In this document: in pieces, positions 37,378 through 46,586 of the stretch | Numbering within the stretch: position 1 is the first letter of the stretch | How the letters are laid out: every line of letters starts with the position of its first letter | Assembly: GCA_014238905.1 (NCBI GenBank) | Contig: JABAAE010000001.1 | Span: forward strand, 294,712 to 358,711 | Length of the DNA: 64,000 bases | Direction of reading: 5' to 3' | Source: Planctomycetota bacterium | Lineage (GTDB): Bacteria; Planctomycetota; Planctomycetia; Pirellulales; Pirellulaceae | Notes under the pieces: model-generated | Seen by the model: only the letters and a program-made list of their open reading frames with translations | What the model was told of the DNA's origin: nothing | The model's database searches: none | Position numbers and translations under genes: made by a program

Positions 37378-38838
37378 GTGTTGAGCGTACGAGAATTAGA
37401 ACCCCGCCGTTTGTGGAATCACTTCACCGATCTAAATTCCGTTCCCCGACCCTCCAAAAAAGAGGAGCAGGTCATCCAATTCGCTAAAAATTTCGGTGAA
37501 TCCCTGGGACTGGAAACCATTGTCGATTCGATCGGAAATGTGATTATTCGAAAACCAGCCACCAGTGGCATGGAAGATCGACTTCCCATTGTCATGCAAT
37601 CCCATCTGGATATGGTCTGCCAGAAAAACGAGAAGACTGCATTTGATTTTGAATCCCAGGGAATCAATATGTTTGTGGATGAAGACTGGGTCAAAGCGGA
37701 CGGGACGACTCTGGGTGCCGACAATGGAATCGGCGTCGCCGCCATCATGGCCATTCTCTCTTCGAAAGAAATTGGGCACCCCTCTTTGGAAGCACTTTTT
37801 ACAATCGATGAAGAAACGGGAATGACCGGTGCCATAGGCCTCGAGCCAGGAATGTTATCTGGCAGAATATTGCTCAATCTGGATACCGAAGAAGATAATG
37901 AGCTGACGATTGGCTGTGCGGGGGGAGTCGATATCACGTTGTCGTCGGAATACGAAAGTTCCCCGGCACCCTCAGACTCGATTGCCTACCAACTCGACAT
38001 CCGAGGCCTCAAAGGGGGACACTCGGGAGTCGACATTCATTTAGGTCGGGCCAATGCAAACCAATGGATGAATCGACTGATTTGGCATGCCAGCTCCACC
38101 GCCGACGCCAAAATAGGCAGCATCGAAGGGGGTGGATTACGGAATGCCATTCCAAGAGAATCCTCCGCCGTCCTGGCAATTCCAACAGACAAAACGTTAG
38201 CGTTCGAAAAATGCATTAACGAACAGTCCCGTCAGTTGCTTGGCGAATACGAATCAACTGATCCAGATGCCAAAATTGAATATCGTCAAGTCGCCGAGAA
38301 GGTCTCTATCGTCGACGAGACATTTCAAACCGACTTGCTGTCGACACTTTACACCTGCCCCAACGGGATCTACCGAATGTCGCCGGATATCCAGGATCTT
38401 GTACAGACCTCCAACAACCTGGCTCGAGTTCTGGTCAACAAGGGGTGCCTTGAAATCGGCTGCCTGACAAGAAGTTCAGTCAATTCCGAACGGGACGATC
38501 TTGCCAACGCAATCCAGGTCAGTTTCCAGAAATTCGGAGGCGATGTGAGACTCGGTGGAAAATACCCCGGCTGGGCACCAAGACCAGAATCCAAAATTGT
38601 GCACCTGATGTCTGGACTCTATCGGGAATTATTTGACGAGGATGCGCATGTGGCGGCCTGCCATGCTGGACTGGAATGTGGCATTCTTGGTCGTCATTAT
38701 CCAGAAATGGAAATGATCTCATTTGGACCCAATATTTTTGGAGCCCACTCGCCAGACGAGCGCGTTCAAATTTCCAGCGTCCAGAAATTCTGGCGATTCT
38801 TGTTAGAGACTCTGCAGAGGATTCCGACGACCGCCTAA
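37378..38838 (+). CDS. pepD: Aminoacyl-histidine dipeptidase (peptidase D, M20 family)
   Basis: A 486-residue zinc dipeptidase. Metal ligands and catalytic residues can be seen: His76 and Asp78 (QSHLDMVC), Asp115 (LGADNGIG), Glu145-Glu146 (DEETGMTG), Asp174 region (LLNLDTEEDNE) and a late His (FGPNIFGAHSPDERV). It hydrolyses Xaa-His and other dipeptides in the cytoplasm. The start is GTG at 37378; MLSVRELEPRRLWNHF aligns with family starts. It faces the LysM gene convergently, with ten bases between the stops. Confidence 0.95.
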   Translation: MLSVRELEPRRLWNHFTDLNSVPRPSKKEEQVIQFAKNFGESLGLETIVDSIGNVIIRKPATSGMEDRLPIVMQSHLDMVCQKNEKTAFDFESQGINMFVDEDWVKADGTTLGADNGIGVAAIMAILSSKEIGHPSLEALFTIDEETGMTGAIGLEPGMLSGRILLNLDTEEDNELTIGCAGGVDITLSSEYESSPAPSDSIAYQLDIRGLKGGHSGVDIHLGRANANQWMNRLIWHASSTADAKIGSIEGGGLRNAIPRESSAVLAIPTDKTLAFEKCINEQSRQLLGEYESTDPDAKIEYRQVAEKVSIVDETFQTDLLSTLYTCPNGIYRMSPDIQDLVQTSNNLARVLVNKGCLEIGCLTRSSVNSERDDLANAIQVSFQKFGGDVRLGGKYPGWAPRPESKIVHLMSGLYRELFDEDAHVAACHAGLECGILGRHYPEMEMISFGPNIFGAHSPDERVQISSVQKFWRFLLETLQRIPTTA

Positions 38839-38848
38839 ACCTGACAGA

Positions 38849-40054
38849 CTATTGCCCCAGTGGAAGCCTCAACTTTGTGCCGGCAGACAAAGCAGTTTGA
38901 CCGTCAAATTGGGCTGGGACTTTCCCGGGGTTCATCTGAATCAACTCGATAAACCGGCTTCCCTGTCCCAGTTGTTCAGTGGCGATCATAAAAAGCGTTT
39001 CACCCGCTTTCACCGTGTGTATCCGTTTTGATTGGGTACTTGCCCCACTTCTTTTGACCGGTGGCACCTGGCGGGAAAGCAACGACACCGAGTTGCTAAA
39101 TCGCTCGGTCTGGGGAGACTGGCTACGCCGTAGTAATAGGTCGATTCGGGGCACTAAGACAACATCCGGCAACACCATTGAATCATGAAAGCAGGAGTTA
39201 AAACCTGCCAGTAATCGAAAGTACTTGCCGTCCCCGTATTCTCGTTTGGAGATTGTCCAGAAGCTGTCCGACGAATTGGGATGTACCCGACGCAATTCTG
39301 GTTGATGAGAACTAACGGGAGAAATCGGTACGTGAATCTTTCGATTCTCAACATCCTTCAATCGATTCGATTCACCATGATCCAGAGACTGCTGCAGCCT
39401 GACAGCGGAAGCCAATTCTGGTGCAGCTTTGCTCGCAGGCGAGCGGATTGGCTGGGCCTCGGAATTAAGCAGAAGAAGAGGAGGTTTCTCATCGTTGGCC
39501 AGATCCAGGAATTCTTCCGCGGAACTCGGTGGTGTAACCGGCTGAAATGAATCATGCGAAGGCATTTCCAGAGCAACTCGATCCGGGGAGTGAAAATCGG
39601 TCTGCAGAACCCCTGACGAATCGCCCAATTGGCTGGTTTCAAGATGGGATGTCATTCGATTGACTGGAGTCCTGCGATTCCACCTCGAGACATTTTCAGT
39701 TCTGGAAACGATCTCTAATCTGGATGATTCGATTTGCGAATCTTCATCACTTTTGAGGCCCCATGGCTTGACTGGTCGTTGCTTTTGACCGGCCAACGGT
39801 TGCCCGCCGGGGATATGGGCTGGCGATTCCATTAACGCATCTTGTCGATCCTGGTCTTTTTGAAAAACAGGAACCGGGATCGGCATGTCATCATCGGCGG
39901 TATTGAACAAATAAGCTAATGGCGAAAGACTGCGACCTGTCGCCCTTTGGATGGCAACAAATAATAGAATCGCAAATAAGCAACTGACGGCAAGAGAGCC
40001 GATCAGGATTTCCCTTGCAAACTCTTTTTTTGTGACTTGATTGCTCAGGCTCAT
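38849..40054 (-). CDS. Membrane-anchored LysM protein next to rsmH
   Basis: A 401-residue protein: a short cytoplasmic N-terminus (SNQVTKKEFAREIL), one membrane segment (about residues 17-36, IGSLAVSCLFAILLFVAI), a long polar Ser/Gln/Pro-rich linker, a degenerate LysM-like segment near 262-285 (SDSFWTISKREYGDGKYFRLLAGFN) and a full C-terminal LysM near 345-400 (KRIHTVKAGETLFMIATEQLG...). LysM binds N-acetylglucosamine polymers such as peptidoglycan. It occupies the position after rsmH where ftsL and ftsI lie in other bacteria. Confidence 0.87.
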   Translation of the reverse strand: MSLSNQVTKKEFAREILIGSLAVSCLFAILLFVAIQRATGRSLSPLAYLFNTADDDMPIPVPVFQKDQDRQDALMESPAHIPGGQPLAGQKQRPVKPWGLKSDEDSQIESSRLEIVSRTENVSRWNRRTPVNRMTSHLETSQLGDSSGVLQTDFHSPDRVALEMPSHDSFQPVTPPSSAEEFLDLANDEKPPLLLLNSEAQPIRSPASKAAPELASAVRLQQSLDHGESNRLKDVENRKIHVPISPVSSHQPELRRVHPNSSDSFWTISKREYGDGKYFRLLAGFNSCFHDSMVLPDVVLVPRIDLLLRRSQSPQTERFSNSVSLLSRQVPPVKRSGASTQSKRIHTVKAGETLFMIATEQLGQGSRFIELIQMNPGKVPAQFDGQTALSAGTKLRLPLGQ

Positions 40055-40173
40055 TTTCTACGTAACCGTTTGTGGGCATCGTGGAATCAACCGAGTCTCA
40101 CTCGCTACCAGTCCGACAGACACTGGGAGCCGGACATCCCGGGATACCTTGTCGTCCAAATAGGGCCTCCTAT

Positions 40174-41070
40174 TCAGACAGGCCGTGATTCCATTTTTTC
40201 TGCGACGCGGAGCTTAGCACTTTTTGCTCGGGAATTATGTACCAATTCCTCCTCAGACGCACAAATTGGCTTTCGATTGACAATTTCGAGTCGGTTGTCT
40301 TCCCTGAATGCGACTTTGACGCGACGATCTTCAAGGGAATGGAAACTGATAATCGAAAATCGACCTCCCAATTTCAGCCGTTGAGGAATCTGCCTGATAG
40401 CATCTTCGAGTGCACCTAGCTCATCATTGACAGCAATTCGAAGTGCTTGCATCGTTCTAGTCGCCGGATCGATGTTATGGTTTTTGGAACGCGGAACAAC
40501 GCGACGAACCAAGTCCACTAAGTCTGCCGTGTTTCGAAAAGGGTGATTTATTCTTTGTTCAACGATTTTGGCCGCAATTCGACGACTGTATCGCTCATCA
40601 CTGTTTTGATAGATAAGGTCCGCGAGGTGTTTGCTACTCAGTCGGTTAATCAATCGCCATGCGGGTTCACCCCTGCTGGGATCAAATCTCAAATCCAGCT
40701 CTCCGTCAGCAGAAAAACTGAATCCCCGATTTCGATCCGCCAACTGATCACTGGAAAGCCCAAGGTCCAACAACACTCCATCAACTTCTTCAATTTCCAA
40801 TTCGTCGAGGATCTTTGGCAAATTTCGAAAGTTGGCATTCACCGCCTGAATCGGGTATTCATCCATCCACTCTGCAGCGCGGTCGAAAACCTCCGGATCC
40901 TGGTCAATCGCTATGACCCGTCCCTTTTCACCCACCTGACTGGCAATCAATCTGGAATGCCCACCACCACCGAACGTACCATCAACGATGGTCATTCCAG
41001 GTTGTAACTGCAGGGACGAAATACATTCCTGGGGAAGGACCGGAATGTGTACTGTGTTTTGATCTGTCAA
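40174..41070 (-). CDS. rsmH: 16S rRNA (cytosine1402-N4)-methyltransferase
   Basis: A 298-residue protein with IPVLPQECISSLQLQPG, the SAM motif VDGTFGGGGHSRLI, LLDLGLSSDQLADRNRGFSF and the C-terminal FSIISFHSLEDRRVK. It methylates C1402 in the decoding centre. The start is TTG at 41070 (MTDQNTVHIPVL); an ATG-based start would cut into the domain. In many bacteria it belongs to the mraZ-rsmH-ftsL-ftsI cluster; here mraZ is absent upstream and a LysM gene follows. An intrinsic terminator lies 10 bases in front of its start. Confidence 0.95.
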   Translation of the reverse strand: MTDQNTVHIPVLPQECISSLQLQPGMTIVDGTFGGGGHSRLIASQVGEKGRVIAIDQDPEVFDRAAEWMDEYPIQAVNANFRNLPKILDELEIEEVDGVLLDLGLSSDQLADRNRGFSFSADGELDLRFDPSRGEPAWRLINRLSSKHLADLIYQNSDERYSRRIAAKIVEQRINHPFRNTADLVDLVRRVVPRSKNHNIDPATRTMQALRIAVNDELGALEDAIRQIPQRLKLGGRFSIISFHSLEDRRVKVAFREDNRLEIVNRKPICASEEELVHNSRAKSAKLRVAEKMESRPV

Positions 41071-41080
41071 TTTGTGCCTT

Positions 41081-41119
41081 AAAAAAAGCGGGCTTGAGAC
41101 AATCGTTGCTCAAGCCCAC
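41081..41119 (-). terminator. rsmH: Intrinsic terminator/attenuator just upstream of rsmH
   Basis: On the minus strand GGGCTTGAG (complement of 41109-41117) pairs perfectly with CTCAAGCCC (complement of 41090-41098) over a 10-base loop, and seven T follow at 41087-41081. The T-tract ends 10 bases before the TTG start of rsmH at 41070. It may end upstream transcription or act as an attenuator in the rsmH leader. Confidence 0.85.
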
Positions 41120-41259
41120 CGTGGCTCCGATTTCGGGTGTTTGGCACTAAAATCCAGCCCGATTTGCACGAACCGGATCCATCCGCCTCGCCGACCAACA
41201 ATGGCAACCCGTGGCCAGCATCGCCGTTGCAAGTCGAAACAAACCTCAACTGCGATCAT
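41110..41259 (-). CDS. Possible small ORF ending inside the rsmH-leader terminator
   Basis: A 49-codon frame from ATG 41259 to TGA 41110-41112 encodes MIAVEVCFDLQRRCWPRVAI..., ending SEPRWA. The stop lies in the ascending stem of the terminator, so ribosomes finishing this frame would disturb the hairpin, the layout of translation-coupled attenuation. It has no clear ribosome-binding site and no recognised homology, and could be chance. Confidence 0.3.
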   Translation of the reverse strand: MIAVEVCFDLQRRCWPRVAIVGRRGGWIRFVQIGLDFSAKHPKSEPRWA

Positions 41260-41424
41260 TGGATCCAAATGTTCGCCGCTGACGGTTACAAAATGACAAT
41301 CTCACTGTTCATCGTCAACAGAAGTCCTCTTGATTTTTGCACAAAAATGATCGACTTGTCGCAGGTCGTTAGTTGCTAGGCAGTTATGCAAAAAAAGTTT
41401 TTTCGCTAGCTAAAACGAATCAAA
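41260..41424. other. Gap between the glycosyltransferase and the rsmH leader
   Basis: About 165 bases, AT-rich, with GCTAGC and a run reading GCGAAAAAACTTTTTTTGC on the minus strand just after the glycosyltransferase stop. That could be a poor terminator, but the loop is almost absent. Nothing else recognised; together with the rsmH leader the gene-free stretch is about 350 bases. Confidence 0.4.
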
Positions 41425-42549
41425 CTACATTAGCGGTTTTGCGAACGATAGATAAGCTGTCTGATAATCTGCTATCATTTTTTTCAAAGTAAAGTCTTGT
41501 TGAATACGTTGATGGTTCTTTTTTCCCAGCTCCTCGGCCATGCTTTGGTCATCGACCACTTCTGCTAATTTTTGAAAGAATTGCTGATAATCCTCAGGAG
41601 ACACTAACTGCCGCTTTTCATGGCTGCCAAGTTCCGACACCCCGTCTATCGCAAAAGCAACAAAAGGTTTGGACAAAGCCATCGTCTCCAACAATACATT
41701 CGGCATACCCTCCCATTGGGAAGGCAGAATGGTCGTGATAGCCTCGCTGATTATCGAGGCAGGATCATCCCTCCAGCCCAGAAATCGCACCCTATGTCGG
41801 GAAAACTCTCTGGAGAGACACTCCAAGCGATGGCGGTCCGGTCCCTCACCGACGATGACTAAATCAAAATCCGGTAGCGTATCCTCCCATTCCAGGAATT
41901 TCTCAAAAAAGGGAATCAGCCCTTTCTGTTGATGAAGACGACCGACGAATACCACATAGGGCTGACTGATCCCGACTTCATCTGGGTGAAAATTCTGATC
42001 CTGGCTGACCGGGAGAATTCCATTGGGAATGGTTAGCAGTTTTTCGCATGGCAACCCCATTTTCTCTGAGGCAAATTCCATCACTGCTTGGCTCACGCAA
42101 ATTATTTTTTCAGCTCTCTTGGTAGCCCACCGCTCGATTCGATGACGAATACGATTGGGTTCAGCAACTCGTATCCCCGTAAAAAACCTAACTTTACAGG
42201 AATTTCCGATCGCCATACCAGCAACCACATTGGCGTGAAACAGAAAGGACTGAACTACATCAATCTCTTTCTTCTCAATGATGTTCCGTAGTCGTTTGAC
42301 CGCTGTCAAAACCTTGAATTTGGAATCACAATTCAAGAATTCGTGCTCGATTGCTTTCGCTTCCAACTGCTGGACAAGCCGATCTTCTGAAGAGGACGGC
42401 TTGGAGCCAAGTGTGACAATGATCACCTTAAAGAGCTCAGGATCGAGGTTGATCGCCAGTTGCACCAAGCACTTCTCTGCTCCACCGGGCCGTAACTCGG
42501 TCGTCAGCAGAAGCAGATTCAGTTTTTTCGGTTGTGGTGTATCAGTCAC
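41425..42549 (-). CDS. Glycosyltransferase family 4-type protein
   Basis: A 374-residue GT-B enzyme. The N-terminal half has LLLLTTELRPGGAEKCLVQLA; the C-terminal half has VVFVGRLHQQKGLIPFFEKFL, VIVGEGPDRHRLE, FLGWRDDPASII and PSQWEGMPNVLLETMALSKPFVA, including the Glu-rich nucleotide-sugar binding signature. It transfers a sugar from an activated donor to an unknown acceptor. The start is GTG at 42549. It is divergent from queA. Confidence 0.92.
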   Translation of the reverse strand: MTDTPQPKKLNLLLLTTELRPGGAEKCLVQLAINLDPELFKVIIVTLGSKPSSSEDRLVQQLEAKAIEHEFLNCDSKFKVLTAVKRLRNIIEKKEIDVVQSFLFHANVVAGMAIGNSCKVRFFTGIRVAEPNRIRHRIERWATKRAEKIICVSQAVMEFASEKMGLPCEKLLTIPNGILPVSQDQNFHPDEVGISQPYVVFVGRLHQQKGLIPFFEKFLEWEDTLPDFDLVIVGEGPDRHRLECLSREFSRHRVRFLGWRDDPASIISEAITTILPSQWEGMPNVLLETMALSKPFVAFAIDGVSELGSHEKRQLVSPEDYQQFFQKLAEVVDDQSMAEELGKKNHQRIQQDFTLKKMIADYQTAYLSFAKPLM

Positions 42550-42658
42550 GTTGGTAGTTTGCGTTCTATAAAAGCCGGATTCAATTCAAAGCACACATGT
42601 CCACACTCACCGTTTATTATTGCAAGATTTCAGGAACCTCGTTTTGACCGTCCACCCT

Positions 42659-43708
42659 ATGGATTTATCAATCGATCAGTATGACTATACCTTACCGAGC
42701 CAATTGATCGCACAGGATCCGGTTCCCAACCGTACTGATTCACGCTTGATGATCGTTGATCGAAAATCTGGCACCATTGAGCACACGTATTTTCGGGAGC
42801 TCGGGGGATGGTTAGACCGGAATGATTGCCTCATTTTCAATGATTCCAAGGTAGTCCCGGCAAAACTGCTGGGCAAACGGGCCCGTACTGGTGGCCGTTG
42901 GCATGGGCTATTCCTTGAATGCAATGAAAATGGGTTTTGGAAAATTATTTGTAAAACTCGAGGAAAGCTGACACCCGGCGAAAAAATCATCGTCGAAAAT
43001 CGTTCTGGAAATGAGACGTTTGAATTAGAGATGGTCGCCCGGCTCAACCAGGGAGCCTGGGCAGTTCGACCGACGGTGGACGAGAAATGGTCAGAGGTAC
43101 TGGAAAAATACGGGCAGATACCATTGCCCCATTATATTCGCGGCGGAGCCATGAAGGACTCCGATCTAAAAAACTACCAAACCGTCTACGCAAAACATGC
43201 GGGTGCCGTTGCAGCCCCAACGGCGGGACTGCATTTCACCAAAGAACTACTTCAGGCAATTGGCGAAGCAGGCATTCAGGTGGCGGCTGTCACCCTGCAC
43301 GTTGGGCTGGGGACATTCCGCCCTATCAAATCCCAAAATCTCGTCGATCACCAAATGCATTCCGAACGGGGAACCATCGCCGATGAAGCCATCCAAAAAA
43401 TTAAGAGCTGTCGCGCCAATGACGGGCGTGTTATTTCGGTTGGAACCACTTCGGTTCGGGTGCTTGAAACCATCGGCCAAGAGAGTCCGCTGAAACCATG
43501 GTCCGGCGAAACCGATATTTTTATCAAACCCCCTTATCAATTCAAACTTGTCGACGCCCTGCTGACAAATTTCCATCTACCCAAAAGCACTTTGCTGGTC
43601 CTTGTTCGAACGTTTGGTGGCGACGATCTGATGAAGGAAGCCTACCGGAAAGCAGTAGAGGAAGAATACCGATTTTTCAGTTATGGCGATGCAATGCTCA
43701 TCATTTAG
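42659..43708 (+). CDS. queA: S-adenosylmethionine:tRNA ribosyltransferase-isomerase
   Basis: A 349-residue enzyme for epoxyqueuosine synthesis in tRNA. The start at 42659 (MDLSIDQYDYTLPSQLIAQDP) matches the family; 13 residues upstream in the same frame are not part of it. Motifs: SRLMIVDR, NDSKVVPAKLLG, KYGQIPLPHYI, YAKHAGAVAAPTAGLHFT and TNFHLPKSTLLVLVRTFGG. The next queuosine steps (tgt, queG) are not in the window. It converges on fabG, with a loose GC inverted repeat between them. Confidence 0.96.
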   Translation: MDLSIDQYDYTLPSQLIAQDPVPNRTDSRLMIVDRKSGTIEHTYFRELGGWLDRNDCLIFNDSKVVPAKLLGKRARTGGRWHGLFLECNENGFWKIICKTRGKLTPGEKIIVENRSGNETFELEMVARLNQGAWAVRPTVDEKWSEVLEKYGQIPLPHYIRGGAMKDSDLKNYQTVYAKHAGAVAAPTAGLHFTKELLQAIGEAGIQVAAVTLHVGLGTFRPIKSQNLVDHQMHSERGTIADEAIQKIKSCRANDGRVISVGTTSVRVLETIGQESPLKPWSGETDIFIKPPYQFKLVDALLTNFHLPKSTLLVLVRTFGGDDLMKEAYRKAVEEEYRFFSYGDAMLII

Positions 43709-43815
43709 CCCCCTCTCAGAACCACCGATCGTGATTTTTTGAATGGGGCTATTGTTGAATAGACGAGTTTTCAGGCGAACTTGTCTGACGTATCGGGAGA
43801 GAGTTACCGCAACGT

Positions 43816-44568
43816 CTAAGACCACCAACCACCGTTGACATGCAATGTTTGACCGGTGACATAACTCGCTAGATCGCTGCAAAGGAATAGCACCACCTGG
43901 GCGATTTCCTCAGGTTGACCAAATCTTCCCAAGGGAACCTGGGACAACATCCACTGCCTGGTCTCTTCGGGTATGGACTCTCCCATCTGAGTATGGATGA
44001 CACCCGGCGCGACTGCATTGACGAGAATCTGTTTGCTGGCCAATTCTTTACTGAGGACTTTGGTAATCCCAATCACGCCACTCTTTGCTGCTACGTAGTT
44101 TGCCTGCCCAAAAAAACCAGTCGCAGCAGCGAGCGAAGCAACACTCACAATTCTTCCACCCGTGGATATCTTCTCGACCACCGCTTTGCAGGAATTGAAA
44201 ACGCCCGTCAAATTGGTATCAATAACAGCCTGCCACTCCGATTCGGACATCTTTTTTAAGGTCCGATCTCGAAGGATTCCAGCATTGTTGACGAGAGTGT
44301 CGAGAGAGCCGAATCGTTCGATGGTCAACTCGGCGGCGCGGTCCATCTCGGACAATGATCGGACATCCGCCGCAATAGCGATAGAACGGCTGCCCAAGGA
44401 TGCTACGATACCTTCCGCTCGGGCACGATTGTGCCCCTCCTCCCCATCATCAAAGAAATTGATCACCACGTTACTCCCTGCAGCATGTAACGTGCGGGCG
44501 ATACTCTCGCCAATTCCCTGGCTGCTTCCGGTCACCAAGGCTGTTTTTCCACTGAGATCAATATTCAT
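43816..44568 (-). CDS. fabG: 3-oxoacyl-ACP reductase-like short-chain dehydrogenase
   Basis: A 250-residue SDR: NADP-binding TGSSQGIGESIA, NNAGILRD, catalytic Ser in SVASLAAATG, Tyr and Lys in ANYVAAKSG, and the C-terminal YVTGQTLHVNGGWW. This fits FabG, which reduces 3-oxoacyl-ACP, but the SDR family is broad and another substrate is possible. It is about 24 kb from the FabZ/ACP/FabF block and could supply the reductase that block lacks (inference). Confidence 0.88.
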   Translation of the reverse strand: MNIDLSGKTALVTGSSQGIGESIARTLHAAGSNVVINFFDDGEEGHNRARAEGIVASLGSRSIAIAADVRSLSEMDRAAELTIERFGSLDTLVNNAGILRDRTLKKMSESEWQAVIDTNLTGVFNSCKAVVEKISTGGRIVSVASLAAATGFFGQANYVAAKSGVIGITKVLSKELASKQILVNAVAPGVIHTQMGESIPEETRQWMLSQVPLGRFGQPEEIAQVVLFLCSDLASYVTGQTLHVNGGWWS

Positions 44569-44672
44569 AGTCCATTTTTTCCAGAAAGATTCTTACCCCT
44601 CCACCGGTCGCCAATTCATCAGCCCTTTCATTCGATGAACACCAAGGATGACATCCTGAAGAATGTCACTGA

Positions 44673-44927
44673 TTATCGATCCAGCTTCTTAAGAAGATTG
44701 GCAACCAATTCCGGGTTGTCCTGCTCCAACAAGTGATCAATTGTTTTTTGTTTGACTCCCATTTTACCCAAATGGGTTTCGACGTGTTTCCATTGTTGTT
44801 TTCGACGTTTTCCTTCGGAAAGATAAAGTTCGCTAATCAACTCCTGTAAACGCTGAATGGCAATATTTTCCCGGTTTTCGTAATAGTTCCGGATGACATT
44901 TTTTTGAAATTTTGATCGTTCTGGCAT
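44673..44927 (-). CDS. Small conserved hypothetical protein
   Basis: An 84-residue basic, helical protein (FQKNVIRNYYENRENIAIQRLQELISELYLSEGKRRKQQWKHVETHLGKMG). Composition and length resemble a short protein I have seen in planctomycete genomes, but no function or domain is assigned. No signal peptide or membrane segment. It is preceded by an empty region before the divergent glyA. Confidence 0.65.
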   Translation of the reverse strand: MPERSKFQKNVIRNYYENRENIAIQRLQELISELYLSEGKRRKQQWKHVETHLGKMGVKQKTIDHLLEQDNPELVANLLKKLDR

Positions 44928-45203
44928 CTAATCGCTTGAAAATAAAGGAGGAAACAAAGACGGAGACGGGTGACCATTTCGATCGGCAACTCCCACTGCA
45001 TGCGTGTAACCTTAAATCACATGGCTCCCACGAAAACTCTTTTAGCCCAAAAAAGGGGCAAGACAAAACCGTCACGCAAAATAAGCTGGCAAATTGGGTC
45101 GTCCATTGACGAATAACGCCCAAACTCGAGAATAGTTATCTGGCTCAGGCATTGGCGGTCAAACCAGCATCCATTCAAAGTCTCTCCCATCATCGGATCA
45201 TTT

Positions 45204-46454
45204 ATGAACTTACTTGAACAGCAGGATCCTGAAATTTTTTCAGCGATAGCCGATGAATCGGTCCGACAGCGGATCGGCTTGGAGATGATCGCCAGTGAAA
45301 ACTACACCAGTCGTGCTGTCATGGAAGCCGCTGGCAGCATTCTCACCAACAAGTATGCCGAGGGATATCCTGGACGGAGATACTATGGAGGATGTGAGCA
45401 CGTCGACACAATCGAAAACATTGCTCGGGACCGGGCACAAACTCTTTTCGGCGCTGAATTTGCAAATGTTCAGCCCAATAGTGGCTCCCAAGCCAATCAG
45501 GCGGTCTATCTGACAACCCTGCAGCCGGGCGATACTGTGCTGGGCCTTGACCTGGCGCACGGGGGTCATTTGACCCACGGCATGAAGCTGAATCTCTCAG
45601 GTCAACTTTACAATTTTGTGCATTATGGAGTGGATGCCCAAACCCATCGCCTTGACTTCGATTCGATCGCCAAACTGGCTCGTGAACATCGTCCCAAAAT
45701 GATCGTGGCAGGTGCTAGTGCTTATCCTCGGGAAATACCGCATGAACGATTCGCTGAAATCGCCAATGACGTCGGAGCGATCTTATTTGTCGACATGGCT
45801 CATTATGCCGGCTTGGTGGCTGCCCAACTGCACAACAATCCGGTGGAATGCGCCGATTTTGTAACGACCACCACCCACAAGACGTTGCGAGGTCCACGTG
45901 GCGGACTCATATTAAGCAAAAAGGCATCCGCCAAGGCAATTAACCGAAGTGTCTTCCCTGGCCTGCAGGGTGGACCACTGATGCATGTCATCGCCGGCAA
46001 GGCCGTCTGTTTTCGGGAAGGCCTGGAGCCCGATTTCCAGCAATATGGACGAACCGTAATCAGTAATGCAAAAACACTGGCCGATGCCCTGATGACCGGG
46101 GGACTCGCATTATCATCAAATGGGACCGACAATCATCTGATGCTGGTCGATGTGACGAGTCTTGGAATTGGTGGGAAACTGGCTGAGTCCACCCTGGATC
46201 GCTGTGGGATCACAGTCAACATGAATATGATTCCCTTCGATCAACGTAAGCCAATGGATCCCAGTGGAATAAGAATTGGAACTCCGGCATTGACGACCCG
46301 TGGCATGGGAGGTGATGAGATGAAGAAAATTGCAGATTGGATTCTGAGGGTTTTAAAGGACCCAGATAATCAGCAGTTAGTGGATTCTACCAAGGCAGCC
46401 GTTAACGAGTTTTGCCAAGATTTTCCAGTTCCCGCCGATCGAGTCATCGTTTAA
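45204..46454 (+). CDS. glyA: Serine hydroxymethyltransferase
   Basis: A 416-residue PLP enzyme interconverting serine and glycine with tetrahydrofolate. Motifs: [39 protein letters not shown], the PLP Lys in [13 protein letters not shown] and [17 protein letters not shown]. Length matches bacterial GlyA. The region 44928-45203 upstream has no recognisable gene. Confidence 0.97.
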   Translation: MNLLEQQDPEIFSAIADESVRQRIGLEMIASENYTSRAVMEAAGSILTNKYAEGYPGRRYYGGCEHVDTIENIARDRAQTLFGAEFANVQPNSGSQANQAVYLTTLQPGDTVLGLDLAHGGHLTHGMKLNLSGQLYNFVHYGVDAQTHRLDFDSIAKLAREHRPKMIVAGASAYPREIPHERFAEIANDVGAILFVDMAHYAGLVAAQLHNNPVECADFVTTTTHKTLRGPRGGLILSKKASAKAINRSVFPGLQGGPLMHVIAGKAVCFREGLEPDFQQYGRTVISNAKTLADALMTGGLALSSNGTDNHLMLVDVTSLGIGGKLAESTLDRCGITVNMNMIPFDQRKPMDPSGIRIGTPALTTRGMGGDEMKKIADWILRVLKDPDNQQLVDSTKAAVNEFCQDFPVPADRVIV

Positions 46455-46586
46455 CCATTCCTTGGGCCAATTGGATCTGGCTTGAACATGCCTGCTTTTG
46501 AATGTGCCTTTTTTCATCCTGATGACGCACTACCTCAATCCTTTGAAGAACGACCCGTTCATCTACTTGTATAAAGTTGTCTTGTT

